Positions 54,330-64,000 of a DNA stretch of 64,000 nt are shown here, piece by piece. Below the pieces are notes generated by a model. That model had not been told where the DNA came from. It made no database searches and worked only from the letters and a program-made list of their open reading frames with translations. How positions within the stretch are numbered: position 1 is the stretch's first letter; every line of letters starts with the position of its first letter. A program made the position numbers and the translations under genes. The stretch comes from Pirellulaceae bacterium (GTDB lineage: Bacteria; Planctomycetota; Planctomycetia; Pirellulales; Pirellulaceae): NCBI GenBank assembly GCA_019636375.1, contig JAHBXS010000003.1, forward strand, positions 186,001-250,000, written 5' to 3'.

Positions 54330-55109
54330 ATGAACGAAACCATTCCGGCCATCGAGACCGTCAACTTGACCCGGTTTTTTGACGTGCAATGCGCGGTGGA
54401 TCATATCAACCTGCGGGTCGAACAAGGGACTTTCTATGGCTTTTTGGGTCCGAACGGTGCGGGTAAATCGACAACTATAAAAATGCTCACCGGTCTTTTG
54501 CAACCGTCCGGCGGCGAGATTCGCGTATTGGGCTTGGACCCCTATTCGAGTGCTGATTCGCTCGCTCTGCGCCGTCGTATCGGAGTGGTGCCAGAAGGGT
54601 TGGCGTTGTTTGAGAACTTGACGGCAATCGAGTATTTGACGTTTGTTGGTCGAGTTTTTCTTCTGGATCAGCAAACCATTCGGAGTCGAGCAGGTGAATT
54701 GCTTGAACTGCTCGGTTTGGATCGCGAACATAAAAAACTGGCGATTGAATACTCACATGGTATGCAAAAGAAATTGGCCCTGGCTGCAGCCCTATTGCCG
54801 AATCCTGACTTGTTGTTTTTGGACGAGCCATTCGAAGGTGTCGATGCGGTTGCCTCGCGGGTCATTCGGGACGTGCTGGCCGAGTACGTGCGGCGCGGTT
54901 CGACGGTATTTTTGACTTCGCATGTTCTAGAAATCGTCGAGCGACTATGTACCCACGTCGGCATTATTTCTGCTGGGCAGTTGGTAGAACAAAGCTCGCT
55001 TGAGGAACTCCGTCGCGGTGGGACGCTTGAACAGAGCTTTCTCGAGCGGGTTGGCGTTGCTGAAGGGTCGGTGCAACGCTTGAGCTGGTTAGAAGGAGGT
55101 TCCGCGTGA
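54330..55109 (+). CDS. ABC transporter ATP-binding protein
   Basis: A 259-residue ATPase starting at ATG 54330 (an in-frame TTG lies at 54291). Walker A is GPNGAGKST (residues 40-48), the Q-loop region is VVPEGLALFENLTAIEYL, the signature is YSHGMQKKLALA, Walker B is LLFLDEPFEGVD and the switch His is in LTSHVLEIVE. Type matches exporter subfamilies of the ABC-2 group. Its stop is overlapped by the GTG start of the permease gene (55106-55109). Confidence 0.93.
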   Translation: MNETIPAIETVNLTRFFDVQCAVDHINLRVEQGTFYGFLGPNGAGKSTTIKMLTGLLQPSGGEIRVLGLDPYSSADSLALRRRIGVVPEGLALFENLTAIEYLTFVGRVFLLDQQTIRSRAGELLELLGLDREHKKLAIEYSHGMQKKLALAAALLPNPDLLFLDEPFEGVDAVASRVIRDVLAEYVRRGSTVFLTSHVLEIVERLCTHVGIISAGQLVEQSSLEELRRGGTLEQSFLERVGVAEGSVQRLSWLEGGSA

Positions 55110-56971
55110 CCACCGCACGGCACTTGTTGACCGTTCTCTGGCTGAGAATCACCATCTTAAAAAATCAGTTCTTGCGGCAAACCCTCGTGACACGGGTGAT
55201 GACCGGACTGCTGTTGGCGATTATCGGATTCTCGATGCTTGGTACCGTTGGCGGCGTGCTATCGACCAGCCGTCTACTGCTGCCGACGGAGCCCCCATGG
55301 TGGCTGACTTATGCATGGACCGGGCTGGTGGTGGCCTTCTTGGGGGCCTGGATTGTTGGCGTCTGGATGGACCTAAGCCAATCCGAGGCTTTAACGTTGA
55401 ACAAGTTCATGCACCTACCGATTCAGCCGCAGCAAGTGGTCTTGATCAATTATTTGGCAAGTTTGATTAGTCTCAATTTGGTCTATTTTTTTCCCAGTGC
55501 ACTCGCGTTTGGATTCGCCGTTGCCATGCGTTATCAGGGCTGGTACTGGTTGACGCCGCTTTTGGTACTGGCGTTTTTCTTCATGGTAACCTCGGTGACT
55601 TGGCTCTTTCGCGGCTGGTTGGTTTCGATCATGAGCAACAAACGCCAGCGGCAACTGGTCATCGCCGTGGGCTCCTTTATTTTCGGGATGATGTTCCTAA
55701 TTCCGTGGAGTCTACAAACTCTTTATCGCGGGAGTGATCGAAATGAGCAAAAGACTTTTCTAAGCGAGCAACGTGAGCTTTTTGAACAACGAGCCCGTGA
55801 GGAAATTGATCAACCCGCCCTTGAAGAAGCACTTGAGTCATTGAAAGCGCGACGACAACAGGCAATGCGCGAACGCTGGGAATTCTGGAAGTCAAGATTG
55901 GACGTCGCACATTTGTGGCTTCCCATCGGTTGGCTGCCGGCAGGGGTCGCAATGCTTCAAGAAGGGAATCCTGGATTCGCCTTGATGTTTTTGATGGGGA
56001 TGGTTGGTTTCGGCACGGTCAGCCTCGCTATGGGTTTCAGGAATGCAAAGGCCCAGAGCCTTCAAAACTCGGGGGACCATCAAGCCCAGAGGCGAAACTT
56101 GATACGTACCGAGCTCTCAGTGCCAGGTGCGAGTTTTGAACCTGACGCAGCTCGCCTGGTCGCCACCAATCCGTCGTCAAATTGGATCGAAAAAGACTGG
56201 TTGCGGTTAACAAATCCCCAAGCGGCCGTTGCGATGGCGACCTTGCGAAGCCATAGTCGTTCCCCCGAAATCAAAATCGCGATGTTGGTGTGGTTTGTGT
56301 TGCTGGTGGTCATGGCGGTGATTCTTAATTCTAATGGAATCAGCCTGTCCAATTCGTGGTTGAACGTGCTCTTTGGTTTTGGAGTCGCCGCAATGGCATC
56401 GATGGGAGTCAATCAATTGGTTGCAAACCAATTTGGCTTTGATCGAGATGGTTTTCGAAGTTACTTGATCTTTCCCGTTTGTTCGCGGGACTTGCTGATC
56501 GGAAAAAACATGGCAGCATTTCCTTTTGGCATTGTGTTTGGCCTGATGGGATTGGCGGTTCTGCAATGGTTCACTCGAATGGATTGGACTCATTTCTTGG
56601 CGAACTGTTTTCAATTGGTGACGATCATGTTCGTCAACCTGTTGATCAACAATCTCCTTTCAATTGTGACGCCCTTGACTGTCAAACCAGGATCATTGCA
56701 GCCTCGCAGCATTGGGGTAACGACTGCTTTTCTTCAGATGGCGATTTTTATCCTCTTTCCCCTGTCAGTAGTTCCAGTATTAGTTCCGCTGGGGTTGGAA
56801 TGGTGGTTTCAAAATCATGAAGCTTGGGGCTCTTTCCCGTTTTACTTGATTGGCGCCGTGCTGGGAGCAATCGTGACTTGTCTGGCCTATTTTAACTTGA
56901 TTGAATGGCAGGCCAATTTATTACAATCTCGCATGCATCGTATTCTGGATGTCGCGACCAGGAAGGAATAG
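55106..56971 (+). CDS. ABC exporter membrane protein
   Basis: A 621-residue protein with about ten or more membrane segments: a cluster at about 30-85, 115-195, one at about 275-310, and a further group from about 395 to the end. A central soluble loop (about 210-260) is a charged helix (ALEESLKARRQQAMRERWEFW-like). GTG start overlaps the upstream stop, so it is the permease partner of the ATPase. Cargo unknown. No substrate-binding protein gene lies nearby, consistent with export. Confidence 0.85.
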   Translation: MTTARHLLTVLWLRITILKNQFLRQTLVTRVMTGLLLAIIGFSMLGTVGGVLSTSRLLLPTEPPWWLTYAWTGLVVAFLGAWIVGVWMDLSQSEALTLNKFMHLPIQPQQVVLINYLASLISLNLVYFFPSALAFGFAVAMRYQGWYWLTPLLVLAFFFMVTSVTWLFRGWLVSIMSNKRQRQLVIAVGSFIFGMMFLIPWSLQTLYRGSDRNEQKTFLSEQRELFEQRAREEIDQPALEEALESLKARRQQAMRERWEFWKSRLDVAHLWLPIGWLPAGVAMLQEGNPGFALMFLMGMVGFGTVSLAMGFRNAKAQSLQNSGDHQAQRRNLIRTELSVPGASFEPDAARLVATNPSSNWIEKDWLRLTNPQAAVAMATLRSHSRSPEIKIAMLVWFVLLVVMAVILNSNGISLSNSWLNVLFGFGVAAMASMGVNQLVANQFGFDRDGFRSYLIFPVCSRDLLIGKNMAAFPFGIVFGLMGLAVLQWFTRMDWTHFLANCFQLVTIMFVNLLINNLLSIVTPLTVKPGSLQPRSIGVTTAFLQMAIFILFPLSVVPVLVPLGLEWWFQNHEAWGSFPFYLIGAVLGAIVTCLAYFNLIEWQANLLQSRMHRILDVATRKE

Positions 56972-57237
56972 GGCATGAGCGCCAAAGTCAACCCGCGCTT
57001 AGACTGAGCCGTCTTTTGAAAACGCTTGCACCGCTCGATTCAACCCAAGTGTCAACGCAGGAATTTTGAAATTCGCCCCTATTTGGGTCGCATTCTGGGG
57101 CAATTGAGCGAAATCGGGTTTGTTGTTTTTCCGCGTTTGGGGTTAGAATCGAAGAGCGGCCAGTTCTTGAAAATCGGTTTGCTGGCCTTTTAGCTGTAGA
57201 TCATTCGAGACACGATTTAACCTCCAATACCGCCACC

Positions 57238-58254
57238 ATGCGTATCACTTCTACAAAAAAAACCAACAAATCAACCGCCTCAACAAACCGAAATGGTTCG
57301 ACTTCGAAGGTTGGAGTAGGGATATTGCTTGTGGTGGTCATGTTTTTTGCGATCTATGCTTGGTCTAACTCAACCGACCGCGAGTTCGACCCTTCGATGA
57401 TTGACCCGGTGTTAATTTCCAGTGGGGAGGAACGTGCAAACGATTCCGCAGAAACTGAGGCTCAAACGCCTTTGGCTGAAACTCTTCCCGGAATCTTGTC
57501 AGGAATTTCTCGCGAAACAATCGAGACCGCCGCGCATCCTTTGGACCCGTTCTTAGAAATTGCTCATCGAGCCCGCGAAAAGTTACTGAATGAGGTTCAA
57601 GACTACTCTGCGGTTTTGATGAACGAAATCCGCACAACGTCAGGTGACCTTCGTGAACCCCAATATTTACAAATAAAAATCCGACATCCGCGTGAAGAAA
57701 ACGGGAAACAAATTCCGTTCAGCATCTACACTCGTTTTCTCGAACCGAAAGAGCTGGCTGGCCAAGAAGTGATTTGGGTGGAAGGCCAAAACGATGGCAA
57801 GTTAATCGCACACCCGCCCAAGTTCAATATCAAACGATTTTACTTGGACCCCACAGGCCCACTGGCAATGGGCGATAATCGACACCCAATCTATGAAATC
57901 GGCCTTGAGCGTTTACTTGCACAGATTATTGAGAAAGGAGAACGCGATCGCGAGGCGGGAATGTGCGAGGTCGAATTCGAGACCGACGTGGAAGTCAACG
58001 GAATTCGCTGTCTGAAACTTACCGTTCGCCACGACACGCAACAGCCGCCTTTTGATTTTCATAAGGCGGTGATCTACGTCGATATCGAACGACAAATCCC
58101 CATCGGCTACGAAGGATTCGATTGGCCAGCAGAAGCAGGAGGCCCTCCGCATTTGATCGAGCGTTATTTTTATTCCAAGATCGTTCTCAACAACGAGTTT
58201 ACCGACAAAGATTGGGACCCCAGCAATCGAGCTTATAAGTTCCCTCGTCTCTAA
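57238..58254 (+). CDS. DUF1571 family protein
   Basis: A 338-residue protein with a polar N-terminus, one membrane segment (about 26-45, VGVGILLVVVMFFAIYAW) and an extracytoplasmic domain. Residues about 105-335 match DUF1571 (VQDYSAVLMNEIRTTSGDL, EVIWVEGQNDGKLIAH, LDPTGPLAMGDNRHPIYEIG, VNGIRCLKLTVRH, PIGYEGFDWPAEAGG, FTDKDWDPSNRAYKF). This family is characteristic of planctomycetes and probably lipoprotein-binding-like; the function is not established. Single gene unit with a 266-bp upstream region. Confidence 0.9.
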   Translation: MRITSTKKTNKSTASTNRNGSTSKVGVGILLVVVMFFAIYAWSNSTDREFDPSMIDPVLISSGEERANDSAETEAQTPLAETLPGILSGISRETIETAAHPLDPFLEIAHRAREKLLNEVQDYSAVLMNEIRTTSGDLREPQYLQIKIRHPREENGKQIPFSIYTRFLEPKELAGQEVIWVEGQNDGKLIAHPPKFNIKRFYLDPTGPLAMGDNRHPIYEIGLERLLAQIIEKGERDREAGMCEVEFETDVEVNGIRCLKLTVRHDTQQPPFDFHKAVIYVDIERQIPIGYEGFDWPAEAGGPPHLIERYFYSKIVLNNEFTDKDWDPSNRAYKFPRL

Positions 58255-58614
58255 TACTTTCGCGACCTGTTTGCAATTTTATCTACTCAGTTGCGGTGAC
58301 GACCGAGTTCACTCGATACGAATTTCGGCGTGGAAACCGGGTCAGCCCTCGAATCGTGAATTCTCACAATCCGATTACTTGTCACAATCGGCCCCGGTCT
58401 TGTGAAATTTTGAACGCAACCTATCGAGCAAGGCTGGTAATCGCAACGCTTGTTCCGAATAGTTCAACACGCGAAAAACTTTTCCGATTAGGAAAACTCT
58501 GCGACGATACAAGGGGAGTGTCCAGCGTGACGAAGGAGCGTTTTTCCCTAATTGATGGATTGTAGGGTTCTGGGCGTTTTTCCCAAATTGGTTGCCAAAT
58601 GGAGAACGCTGTCA
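58255..58614. other. Intergenic region, nothing recognised
   Basis: 360 bp after the DUF1571 gene without hairpin terminator, repeat or protein-like frame. Confidence 0.45.
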
Positions 58615-58962
58615 ATGTCAGTAAGAATGATCAGGATTGTTTCACGCGAGTCAGATGGCTCGTTGCGTGTCAAGGAATTTGAGGATTTGAAGGAGATTCG
58701 TCGTCAATACGAACAAATCGGACTTGACGACTGCAACACCGAATTGAGCCTGCGTGGTTATCCCTTGTTTCGTGGTTTGATTGGCCCAATGGCCGACGGC
58801 GGCGATTTCGCCCGCTATGAAACGCCGGGGGTGTTTGAGGTGCTGACGAAAGAGTGGGCAACGGCCAAATCGCGGCGGCGTCGAGCAAAAACGATCATTC
58901 CGCCAGCTCACTTTCCGAATGTCGCCATGCCCGTAAGCATGCCGGACTTTGTCAGTGGGTAG
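58615..58962 (+). CDS. Small conserved-looking protein of unknown function
   Basis: A 115-residue protein starting MSVRMIRIVSRESDGSL at ATG 58615; a second ATG lies at 58627. A weak GAGAA precedes the first. The sequence is protein-like (FEDLKEIRRQYEQIGLDD, PLFRGLIGPMADG) and codon use matches the neighbours, whereas the overlapping minus-strand frame is Arg/Pro-biased. The C-terminus is basic then Pro-rich. No family recognised, no membrane segment. Confidence 0.6.
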   Translation: MSVRMIRIVSRESDGSLRVKEFEDLKEIRRQYEQIGLDDCNTELSLRGYPLFRGLIGPMADGGDFARYETPGVFEVLTKEWATAKSRRRRAKTIIPPAHFPNVAMPVSMPDFVSG

Positions 58963-59375
58963 AGCTCGACATGTTCGCCAAATCTTGTTGATTCTCGCGA
59001 AAAGGCCGAGTTTTCGGAAAGGCACATTTTTTTGGCGAACTCTGCGAAACCGAGGTGCGTACCCCTTGTGCCGGGACGCACCTCGCGACCGATGGCGATG
59101 TCAAACTTTTCGCCATCACTACAACAATGACTTGGTTGTGGACTCAAAGCGGTTGTGAGGACTACGCGGTCAAAAAATGAAACTGTTTTTTTGACTGTGG
59201 CTAAAACGTGATTTATGGTTTGACGCCTACAAATGTTGTCTCTTTGCGTTCAAGGCATCGCGCGTCGGTTAGATAAGAGACAGCCCTGATTCGACTCGGC
59301 TTGCGCTCGGCGATTTCGCTCCCTCGAAATTCCGTCGCCGCGCGTTCCGCCAGTCGTCCGAACGGATGGTAGAAG
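58963..59375. other. Intergenic region with one long hairpin
   Basis: 413 bp. It holds a perfect ten-base inverted repeat cgaggtgcgt (59051-59060) and acgcacctcg (59076-59085) with a 15-base loop, and no T-tract. Otherwise no gene supported. Confidence 0.6.
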
Positions 59376-61058
59376 ATGCGATTTCTCAACAGGATGAGAG
59401 GATGTTTGCGGCCAACCTGCGGTTGGTTGTTTGGCGGCTTGGTGGTTTGTATTCTGCAATTGGCTGGTGTTTCTGAGCCAGTATTTGGCCAGTCCACGAG
59501 TGTCGTTTCACTTCAACAAGACTGGTCACCCGACAAGGTTCTCTATCAGTGCGAGCAGCTTGAACGGGACCGCCAATGGTCCGAAGCCTTGGCACTGTAT
59601 CAACAAGCATTACGCAAAACTCCCAATGATGCCCGTTTAACTCAGCGACGATCACTTGCGCGAATTCATTTTGACCTCGAACGACGCTACGCTGACAGTA
59701 GTTTTCTGCAACAAATTTCGCGCACTCCGCCAAAAATCGCCGAAGGCACTTACGCTGAAGTTTTGCTCAAAATCCAATCGTATTATGTTGACGAGCCGAA
59801 CTGGAATGAGATTGCTCGCTACGGACTTACGGCACTTAAATTCGCGCTTGAAGCTCCAGAATTTCGAGAGCAGCATCTTTCGGGCGTTTCCCTTGACCGC
59901 ATTAAAAACGGCTTCAACGAATTGACCGATGTGTTGAAAAAAGTCAGTGTGCAAAAACGAGTTGATGCGAATTGGGTCGCTACTCAATCTGCGAAAATGC
60001 TGCGGGCTTCAATTGATCTACCTGAGCAAGCGACCTACATGGAATTTATCTGTGGAGCGATCGCCGTTCTCGACCCTTACTCAGCCTATCTGTCTGACAA
60101 TCAGTACAGCGAAACCATGTCGCAGATTGACGGCAACTTTGTCGGATTAGGGGTAGAGCTCAAATCCGAGCTCGACCACCTTGCGATTGTCAACGTCATT
60201 CGCGGCGGGCCTGCTGAACAAGGGGGCTTGCGAGGTGGGGACAAAATCACCCACGTCGATTTCAAATCCGTTTCACAATTCGGAAGTGAACGGGTCGCCG
60301 ATTTGCTTCGCGGTGAAGAGGGTAGCGAGGTCGTCGTTACCGTGGTTCGCGGAGAAAACGCTCCCCAGACCGCAAAATTCACGCGACGCCGCGTAGAAAT
60401 CCCCAGCGTTGAGATTGTGCAAATGGTCGATGAACAGGGTGGCGTCGGCTATATCCGAGTGGCAAATTTTCAAAAGACCACAGTCCGCGATTTCGATGCC
60501 GCTCTTTGGAGTCTGCAAAGGCAAGGCATGCGATCACTCATCGTGGACATGCGGGGCAACCCAGGCGGTCTATTGTCAGCAGCCGTCGATTTGGCTGATC
60601 GGTTCATTTCAAACGGTGTGATTGTCGCTACCAAAGGCCGGAATCCTCTAGAGGACTTCACGCATCGGGCTGATTCAACGGGAACTTGGCGAATGCCATT
60701 GTACGTGCTCATCGACGAGAACTCGGCAAGTGCCAGCGAGATTTTCGCCGCCGCCATCCGTGATCAGGGTCGCGGTAAGGTAATCGGTACCCAAAGCTAC
60801 GGCAAGGGAAGTGTACAAGGAATCTTCGCCCTCAACGTATCCGGAGGAGGAATCCGATTAACCACCGCAAAGTTCTACGGCCCCAAAGGGGACTCGATCA
60901 ATCAAATTGGAGTCAAACCTGACGTCGAAGTTCGCTCCGCAGCGCGACCCGACTATGACGGACAACTCCAACCTGTCGGTGACGACCAAGTCCTCCAAAC
61001 GGCGATCTCTTATGCTCGTCAGAATTCGTCGCCCAACGAAGTTGTCGTAGGACGTTAG
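59376..61058 (+). CDS. S41 family C-terminal processing peptidase with PDZ domain
   Basis: A 560-residue protein with a signal peptide (about 1-39, ending EPVFGQ). An N-terminal helical part with a TPR-like motif ([20 protein letters not shown]) precedes a PDZ domain (about 245-330, [35 protein letters not shown]) and the S41 catalytic domain (about 345-535; [25 protein letters not shown]). The dyad is predicted as S452 in DENSASASE and K477 in SYGKGSVQ, 25 apart as in the family. Periplasmic, it would trim or degrade proteins from the C-terminus. It converges on dapL with a four-base overlap. Confidence 0.93.
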   Translation: MRFLNRMRGCLRPTCGWLFGGLVVCILQLAGVSEPVFGQSTSVVSLQQDWSPDKVLYQCEQLERDRQWSEALALYQQALRKTPNDARLTQRRSLARIHFDLERRYADSSFLQQISRTPPKIAEGTYAEVLLKIQSYYVDEPNWNEIARYGLTALKFALEAPEFREQHLSGVSLDRIKNGFNELTDVLKKVSVQKRVDANWVATQSAKMLRASIDLPEQATYMEFICGAIAVLDPYSAYLSDNQYSETMSQIDGNFVGLGVELKSELDHLAIVNVIRGGPAEQGGLRGGDKITHVDFKSVSQFGSERVADLLRGEEGSEVVVTVVRGENAPQTAKFTRRRVEIPSVEIVQMVDEQGGVGYIRVANFQKTTVRDFDAALWSLQRQGMRSLIVDMRGNPGGLLSAAVDLADRFISNGVIVATKGRNPLEDFTHRADSTGTWRMPLYVLIDENSASASEIFAAAIRDQGRGKVIGTQSYGKGSVQGIFALNVSGGGIRLTTAKFYGPKGDSINQIGVKPDVEVRSAARPDYDGQLQPVGDDQVLQTAISYARQNSSPNEVVVGR

Positions 61059-62296
61059 CTCTTTAATGCATAAGCCGACATGATCCGCTCTACGGCTTGG
61101 ACCGTGTTGGTATGAGAATTAAAGGCGCTCAAGCGGAAGTAACCTTCCCCGGCGGCGCCAAATCCGCTGCCAGGCGTCCCGACAACGTGACAACGCGACA
61201 ACAAATCGTCGAAGAACTCCCAACTGCTCATCCCGTCGGGAGTCTTCAGCCAAACGTACGGTGCATGAACACCGCCGAAACAACGAAAGCCCGCTTCCGC
61301 CAAACCTTCGCGAATCGTAGCGGCGTTACGCATGTAACCCTGGATCAGATCGCGAATTTGTTGACGGCCCTCTGTAGAGTAAATCGCGGCGGCCCCGCGC
61401 TGGACGGGATACGAGGCACCATTGAACTTCGTCGTATGCCGTCGATGCCAAAGCGAATGCAGGGAAACAGTTGTACCGTCACTGGATGTGACATCGAGGG
61501 CTTTGGGCACCACCGTAAACGCACAGCGCACTCCGGTAAAACCAGCGGTCTTGCTAAAGCTGCGAAACTCAATCGCCACTCGCTCTGCCCCCTCGATTTC
61601 AAAAATCGAACGGGGTAGTTCCGGATCGGAAATGTAGGCTTCGTAGGCCGCATCGAACAAGATCAAGCTCCGATGTTCCAAAGCATAATCAACCCACCTC
61701 CGCAGGCTTTCTCGACTTGCGACCATCCCTGTCGGATTGTTGGGATAGCAAAGATAGATAACATCCACCGGCTCCGCAGGTAACGGCGGTTCGAAATTGT
61801 TTTCCTCCCGCATTTCTAAATAAACAAGGTTTCCATATCTGCCGCCATCGTGGACCTTCCCCGTGTTGCCGGCCATCACATTCGTATCGACGTAAACCGG
61901 GTAAACCGGATCGCAAATTGCAATGCGATTCCCTGCACCGAGGATATCGAGGATATTCCCGCAGTCACATTTTGACCCATCCGAAACAAAAATTTCATCG
62001 GCCTGAATGTTGACCTTCCGCGCGTGATAGTCGTGTTCAGCAATTGCCTCGCGGAGAAAAGCATACCCTTGCTCAGGTCCGTATCCGCGAAAGGTCGTGC
62101 TGTTTGCCAGTTCGTCTACGGCTTCGTGCATGGCTGCGATGCAGGCCGCGGGAAGAGGTTGCGTCACGTCTCCGATTCCCATGCGAATGATTGGGGCTTC
62201 GGGATTCGCGGCTGCATACGCTTGGACTCGTCGCCCAATTTCTGGAAACAAGTAACCTGACTGCAGTTTGAGAAAATTCTCGTTGATTCGGAACAC
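61055..62296 (-). CDS. dapL: LL-diaminopimelate aminotransferase
   Basis: A 413-residue PLP enzyme, the usual DapL length. Family features: [84 protein letters not shown], and [15 protein letters not shown] with the PLP-binding Lys. It converts tetrahydrodipicolinate to LL-diaminopimelate in one step of lysine and cell-wall precursor synthesis, a route used by planctomycetes, chlamydiae and plants. It converges with the S41 protease gene. Confidence 0.95.
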   Translation of the reverse strand: MFRINENFLKLQSGYLFPEIGRRVQAYAAANPEAPIIRMGIGDVTQPLPAACIAAMHEAVDELANSTTFRGYGPEQGYAFLREAIAEHDYHARKVNIQADEIFVSDGSKCDCGNILDILGAGNRIAICDPVYPVYVDTNVMAGNTGKVHDGGRYGNLVYLEMREENNFEPPLPAEPVDVIYLCYPNNPTGMVASRESLRRWVDYALEHRSLILFDAAYEAYISDPELPRSIFEIEGAERVAIEFRSFSKTAGFTGVRCAFTVVPKALDVTSSDGTTVSLHSLWHRRHTTKFNGASYPVQRGAAAIYSTEGRQQIRDLIQGYMRNAATIREGLAEAGFRCFGGVHAPYVWLKTPDGMSSWEFFDDLLSRCHVVGTPGSGFGAAGEGYFRLSAFNSHTNTVQAVERIMSAYALKS

Positions 62297-62335
62297 AATT
62301 CGCCTTTCGATAAATGCTTTTTCTACTTGAGGCTT

Positions 62336-64000
62336 TTAGCTCAACACCATAAACGCCATCATCGTAACAAAAAAGTTATGAGCTGCGTGGACAGCCATTG
62401 AACCCCATAGGCTTCCGCGATTTTCTCGAATCAGCGACAATACGATGGCCAGGGCAGTCAGGATTGGAACTCCTGCAATTCCTTGCGGGTGAATCACCGC
62501 GAAAATGAAACTATTAAGCAAGGCCGCAAAACCAATTTTGAAGACCAGTGAGCCCCCTTGCCATACGTCTCGCAAGTAGCGATAGAAAACCCCGCGGAAA
62601 AATGTCTCTTCAACGATCGGAGCGCAAACAACGGTCAAGAAAAAGACGGCGAAGATCAAAGAAGAACTTCCACTCATCGCCTCTTGAATCGGGTGTCCCA
62701 TGGTTTCGACGCCGGCTAGTTCGTCCGTTGGCGGCTTCAGAGAGTTCAACAAAGCGACAACCCCAATCGTGATAAAAAAAGCAGCCAACAAAAACAAAAA
62801 CGAAGCCACATGACCGCAAAGTCCCCAGAAACTCTCGACGATTGGATTTCCATACCAACCAATATCCCGCCGCATGTCTCCTACTGAAATGCCTCGTAAA
62901 ACCGGCCAGACCAGAACTGCCAACGATCCCAAAAAGGCGATTGGCATGATATGCATGGCCCATGAAATCACTTCGGCCTGGGAACCGTCCAGGCCGCTGA
63001 GAACCTTTGCAACCAACGCGACAACAATTTGTGATCCTACCAAGACCATCATCCAAATCGCGAACGTCTCGAGATAGACGGCCGAACGCTGACGTTGGCC
63101 TTCAATTCGTGAGAAAAAACCTTTGGTAAACACCCAGATTGCAAAAAGTCCCCCGGCAACTAAACCGGCGAGCCCCCACAGGAAACCGACTCCTCCCAGA
63201 ACAATCAGTCCAATCAGAGCCCGAGTCGCGCCACCGATGATCCTTTGGCGAACGCCTTCCCGTTCATTGTCTCGCAAAAGCAGCCCCAATTCGCCGATCC
63301 AACCAAATTGCTCAACAAAAAATTTCTTGTCATCTGCAGAGATTTGATCGCCCGTTTCGTCGTTGCCGGCCGCATCTGACTTGATGGCAACCGTTTCGCT
63401 GTCGGCTGATCCGTCCTTAATCGAGTCGCCGTCGTCGTTGGGCTCGACATCGGAAATCTCAGGCTCAGAAGAACCAAGCAGTTTTCGCGTGATCCGTAAC
63501 AGACGCTCTTGCGTGTTCGTTGGCGTGTAGCCGTTTTCCTCAATCGCTCGATCAAGATTGTCAAGCGCCTCTGCGGCCCCAGCGTGGTCGTCAAAGTAGG
63601 CCAACATAATGGCTCGCGCAAGACGCGACTGGACTGAGCCGCCTTTGGAATTTGCGACAATGTCTTTCGCCTGACTCGATTTTGGCCGCTGTTCATCGTC
63701 GTTGTCAGGCTTCGGCTCGATGCTTTCGAGAAACAAAGCCATTTTTGCTTCGAATTGAACATCCATGATTGGCACTGTATTCTCGGATTCATCCGCATCC
63801 GGGTCTGACTTGATTTGGTGCATCGCCAATTGGAAGGCTACGACCCCGATGATTACAAGCCAACTAACCAAGACGTTCCAGCTATGCGGAAATGTCGGCT
63901 TGGCAGAAGGATCAACCGGAGAATAAAGGTCGCGTGGCCCCGATTCTTCTGTCGGTGAAACATGAGAATGAAACGGCGTGTTGTGCGCGTTTTCATTTTG
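62336..64000 (-). CDS. CPBP-family intramembrane protease-like protein, 5' partial
   Basis: The frame is open to the right edge, so the start lies beyond the window; 554 codons are visible. The first part is soluble (SPTEESGPRDLYSPVDPSAK), then one membrane segment, an acidic soluble segment (about 120-200 of the visible part; ISDVEPNDDGDSIKDGSAD) and a C-terminal bundle of about eight membrane segments. CPBP motifs are present: APIVEETFFRGVFYRYL (EExxxR), FAVIHPQG and SMAVHAAHNF with conserved His. Proteases of this family cut within membranes or process CAAX-like substrates; target unknown here. It is separated from dapL by 39 bases. Confidence 0.87.
   Translation of the reverse strand, partial: QNENAHNTPFHSHVSPTEESGPRDLYSPVDPSAKPTFPHSWNVLVSWLVIIGVVAFQLAMHQIKSDPDADESENTVPIMDVQFEAKMALFLESIEPKPDNDDEQRPKSSQAKDIVANSKGGSVQSRLARAIMLAYFDDHAGAAEALDNLDRAIEENGYTPTNTQERLLRITRKLLGSSEPEISDVEPNDDGDSIKDGSADSETVAIKSDAAGNDETGDQISADDKKFFVEQFGWIGELGLLLRDNEREGVRQRIIGGATRALIGLIVLGGVGFLWGLAGLVAGGLFAIWVFTKGFFSRIEGQRQRSAVYLETFAIWMMVLVGSQIVVALVAKVLSGLDGSQAEVISWAMHIMPIAFLGSLAVLVWPVLRGISVGDMRRDIGWYGNPIVESFWGLCGHVASFLFLLAAFFITIGVVALLNSLKPPTDELAGVETMGHPIQEAMSGSSSLIFAVFFLTVVCAPIVEETFFRGVFYRYLRDVWQGGSLVFKIGFAALLNSFIFAVIHPQGIAGVPILTALAIVLSLIRENRGSLWGSMAVHAAHNFFVTMMAFMVLS

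Noticed and set aside
58651..59025. Minus-strand frame of 124 codons
   Set aside because: It is antisense to the more protein-like plus-strand gene at 58615-58962 and has shadow-type composition.
1..64000. tRNA, rRNA or riboswitch genes
   Set aside because: No cloverleaf, rRNA or known riboswitch core was recognised by eye; a covariance-model search would be needed to exclude them.

Overview
The window looks like a chromosomal segment of a planctomycete, probably Pirellulaceae-like. The reasons are family content: a DUF1501 and DUF1549/DUF1553 gene pair, a DUF1571 protein, ECF sigma factors paired with very large Ser/Thr-kinase fusions, a PEP-CTERM secreted protein, LL-diaminopimelate aminotransferase, and many small dispersed palindromes in intergenic DNA. 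The taxon is inferred from gene families only; no rRNA or tRNA gene was seen.

Layout. (1) 1-16522: a one-direction, tightly packed exopolysaccharide cluster with glycosyltransferases, two asparagine-synthase-type amidotransferases, an O-antigen-ligase/Wzy-like polymerase, a sulfotransferase, a methyltransferase, a fused two-domain oxidoreductase, a heparinase II/III-like protein and an unrecognised last gene. A polyprenyl glycosylphosphotransferase at 46850-48259 may start the same or a similar glycan. (2) 16523-21044: a repeat-rich island with an apparently complete group II intron, many hairpins, a 109-bp direct repeat and a degenerate protein kinase. (3) 21045-33189: secreted hydrolases, an ECF sigma/membrane regulator/coiled-coil/VWA run, a PEP-CTERM metalloprotease-like protein and the DUF1501/DUF1549 pair. 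(4) 33190-41359: a signalling locus with an ECF sigma factor overlapping a 1598-residue kinase-ATPase-FGE fusion; two outward-reading genes on either side share an upstream element, GGCGGG-N10-TTTTTACGAGT. (5) 41665-50459: asparaginase-type Ntn hydrolase, Tat-type metallophosphoesterase, Bax-inhibitor-1 protein and envelope proteins. (6) 50517-53985: a trypsin-like protease gene cut in two by a complete IS256-family element. (7) 54330-64000: an ABC exporter pair, DUF1571 protein, S41 protease, dapL and a CPBP-type membrane protease running off the right edge.

The strongest observations rest on base-level evidence. The group II intron (16914-18926) sits inside a two-hairpin palindromic repeat, and joining its flanks recreates exactly a 46-bp copy present at 26233-26278. 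The IS256-family element (52114-53549) is bounded by an 8-bp target duplication, and removing it restores one 674-residue protease frame. The best candidate for an undescribed system is the sigma/kinase-fusion locus with its two flanking genes and shared upstream element.
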